From positions 1 to 64,000 of the forward strand of contig CAMYLU010000011.1 of NCBI GenBank assembly GCA_947259485.1: a stretch of 64,000 bases of DNA. Direction: 5' to 3'. Positions within the stretch are counted from its first letter, which is position 1. Each line of letters opens with the position of its first letter. Positions 63,938 through 64,000 of this stretch are shown piece by piece. A program made the position numbers and the translations under genes. Under the pieces are notes generated by a model. It was not told the DNA's origin. It searched no databases and saw nothing but the letters and a program-made list of their open reading frames with translations. Source of the DNA: an uncultured Gammaproteobacteria bacterium. Its GTDB lineage: Bacteria > Pseudomonadota > Gammaproteobacteria > GCA-001735895.

Positions 63938-64000
63938 CCTGCCCGCGCCCCGTATCTACTCATGGCGAACATGCCCACCCCGCCCGGTCGCTTCTCGCCA
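63934..64000 (-). CDS. Truncated gene upstream of dctM, probably TRAP small permease (DctQ)
   Basis: Only the last 21 codons are inside the window, reading GEKRPGGVGMFAMSRYGARAG to a TGA that overlaps the dctM start by four bases. The overlap and gene order suggest the small TRAP subunit. The fragment is too short to prove the family. Confidence 0.4.
   Translation of the reverse strand, partial: GEKRPGGVGMFAMSRYGARAG

Noticed and set aside
1-64000. CRISPR arrays, tRNA genes, insertion sequences and prophage
   Set aside because: No regularly spaced repeats, cloverleaf-type sequences, transposases or phage genes were recognised by reading; a tool-based scan was not possible.

Overview
The window looks like ordinary chromosome of a free-living, probably marine or aquatic, aerobic gammaproteobacterium. 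The evidence is gene order and protein character, not a database match. Several neighbourhoods are typically gammaproteobacterial: crp divergent from a yhfA-like OsmC gene, zapA followed by a 6S RNA gene, ygfB-pepP-ubiH-ubiI, lptD-surA-pdxA-rsmA, and panB-panC near folK-pcnB. A TRAP transporter, polyamine-type ABC transporter, nitrile hydratase and glutathione-dependent formaldehyde oxidation suit a heterotroph using dissolved organic matter. I see no prophage, CRISPR array, tRNA, rRNA operon or intact insertion sequence.

Layout. 1-3189: end of trpE, then trpG, trpD and trpC. 3213-4355: crp and yhfA, divergent. 4356-4744: two inverted-repeat elements and no gene. 4745-8752: coq7, rplM-rpsI with a clear promoter and terminator, rpiA and ilvA. 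8827-9605: a zapB-like gene, zapA and 6S RNA on the minus strand. 9713-15991: ygfB, pepP, ubiH, ubiI, gcvT, gcvH and dgkA on the plus strand; gcvT is damaged at its 3' end. 16211-19106: lgt, thyA, apaG, apaH. 19292-20919: a GAF-domain remnant, a LysM/FecR-type protein and an FHA protein. 20969-26693: lptD, surA, pdxA, rsmA, folA on the minus strand. 26775-29868: a DUF3179 protein and frmA-fghA. 29906-34918: a DMT exporter, a predicted cobalt-type nitrile hydratase with its accessory gene, a HupE-type metal permease and an MFS transporter. 35035-41273: a cupin-like protein, a WYL regulator, and panC, panB, a deoxynucleoside kinase, folK and pcnB, then a YbaK protein. 41427-50667: a mixed set (outer-membrane barrel, Uup, HMCES-type SRAP protein, 'virulence factor' family protein, dehydrogenases, TPR protein, AEC transporter). 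51097-56469: a membrane serine-protease-like protein and a polyamine-type ABC operon. 56948-60607: DUF4864 protein, FHA-trypsin protease, lipoprotein and an AraC-Ogt fusion. 60645-64000: CoA-transferase, enoyl-CoA hydratase and a TRAP transporter.

How the genes fit together. One-carbon and folate metabolism recurs: folA, folK, thyA, gcvT/gcvH, panB (uses methylene-THF) and frmA/fghA (formaldehyde to formate). Three oxygen-dependent ubiquinone ring hydroxylases are present (ubiI, ubiH, coq7), which supports aerobic respiration. Envelope biogenesis is represented by lptD, surA, lgt and dgkA.

I did not find a complete new defence or mobile system. The items most worth a second look are the gcvT deletion/frameshift, the GAF/FecR/FHA cluster, the FHA-fused membrane protease, the nitrile hydratase with an apparent cobalt supply gene, the membrane-anchored ClpP/SppA-like protein, and two adjacent inverted-repeat elements.
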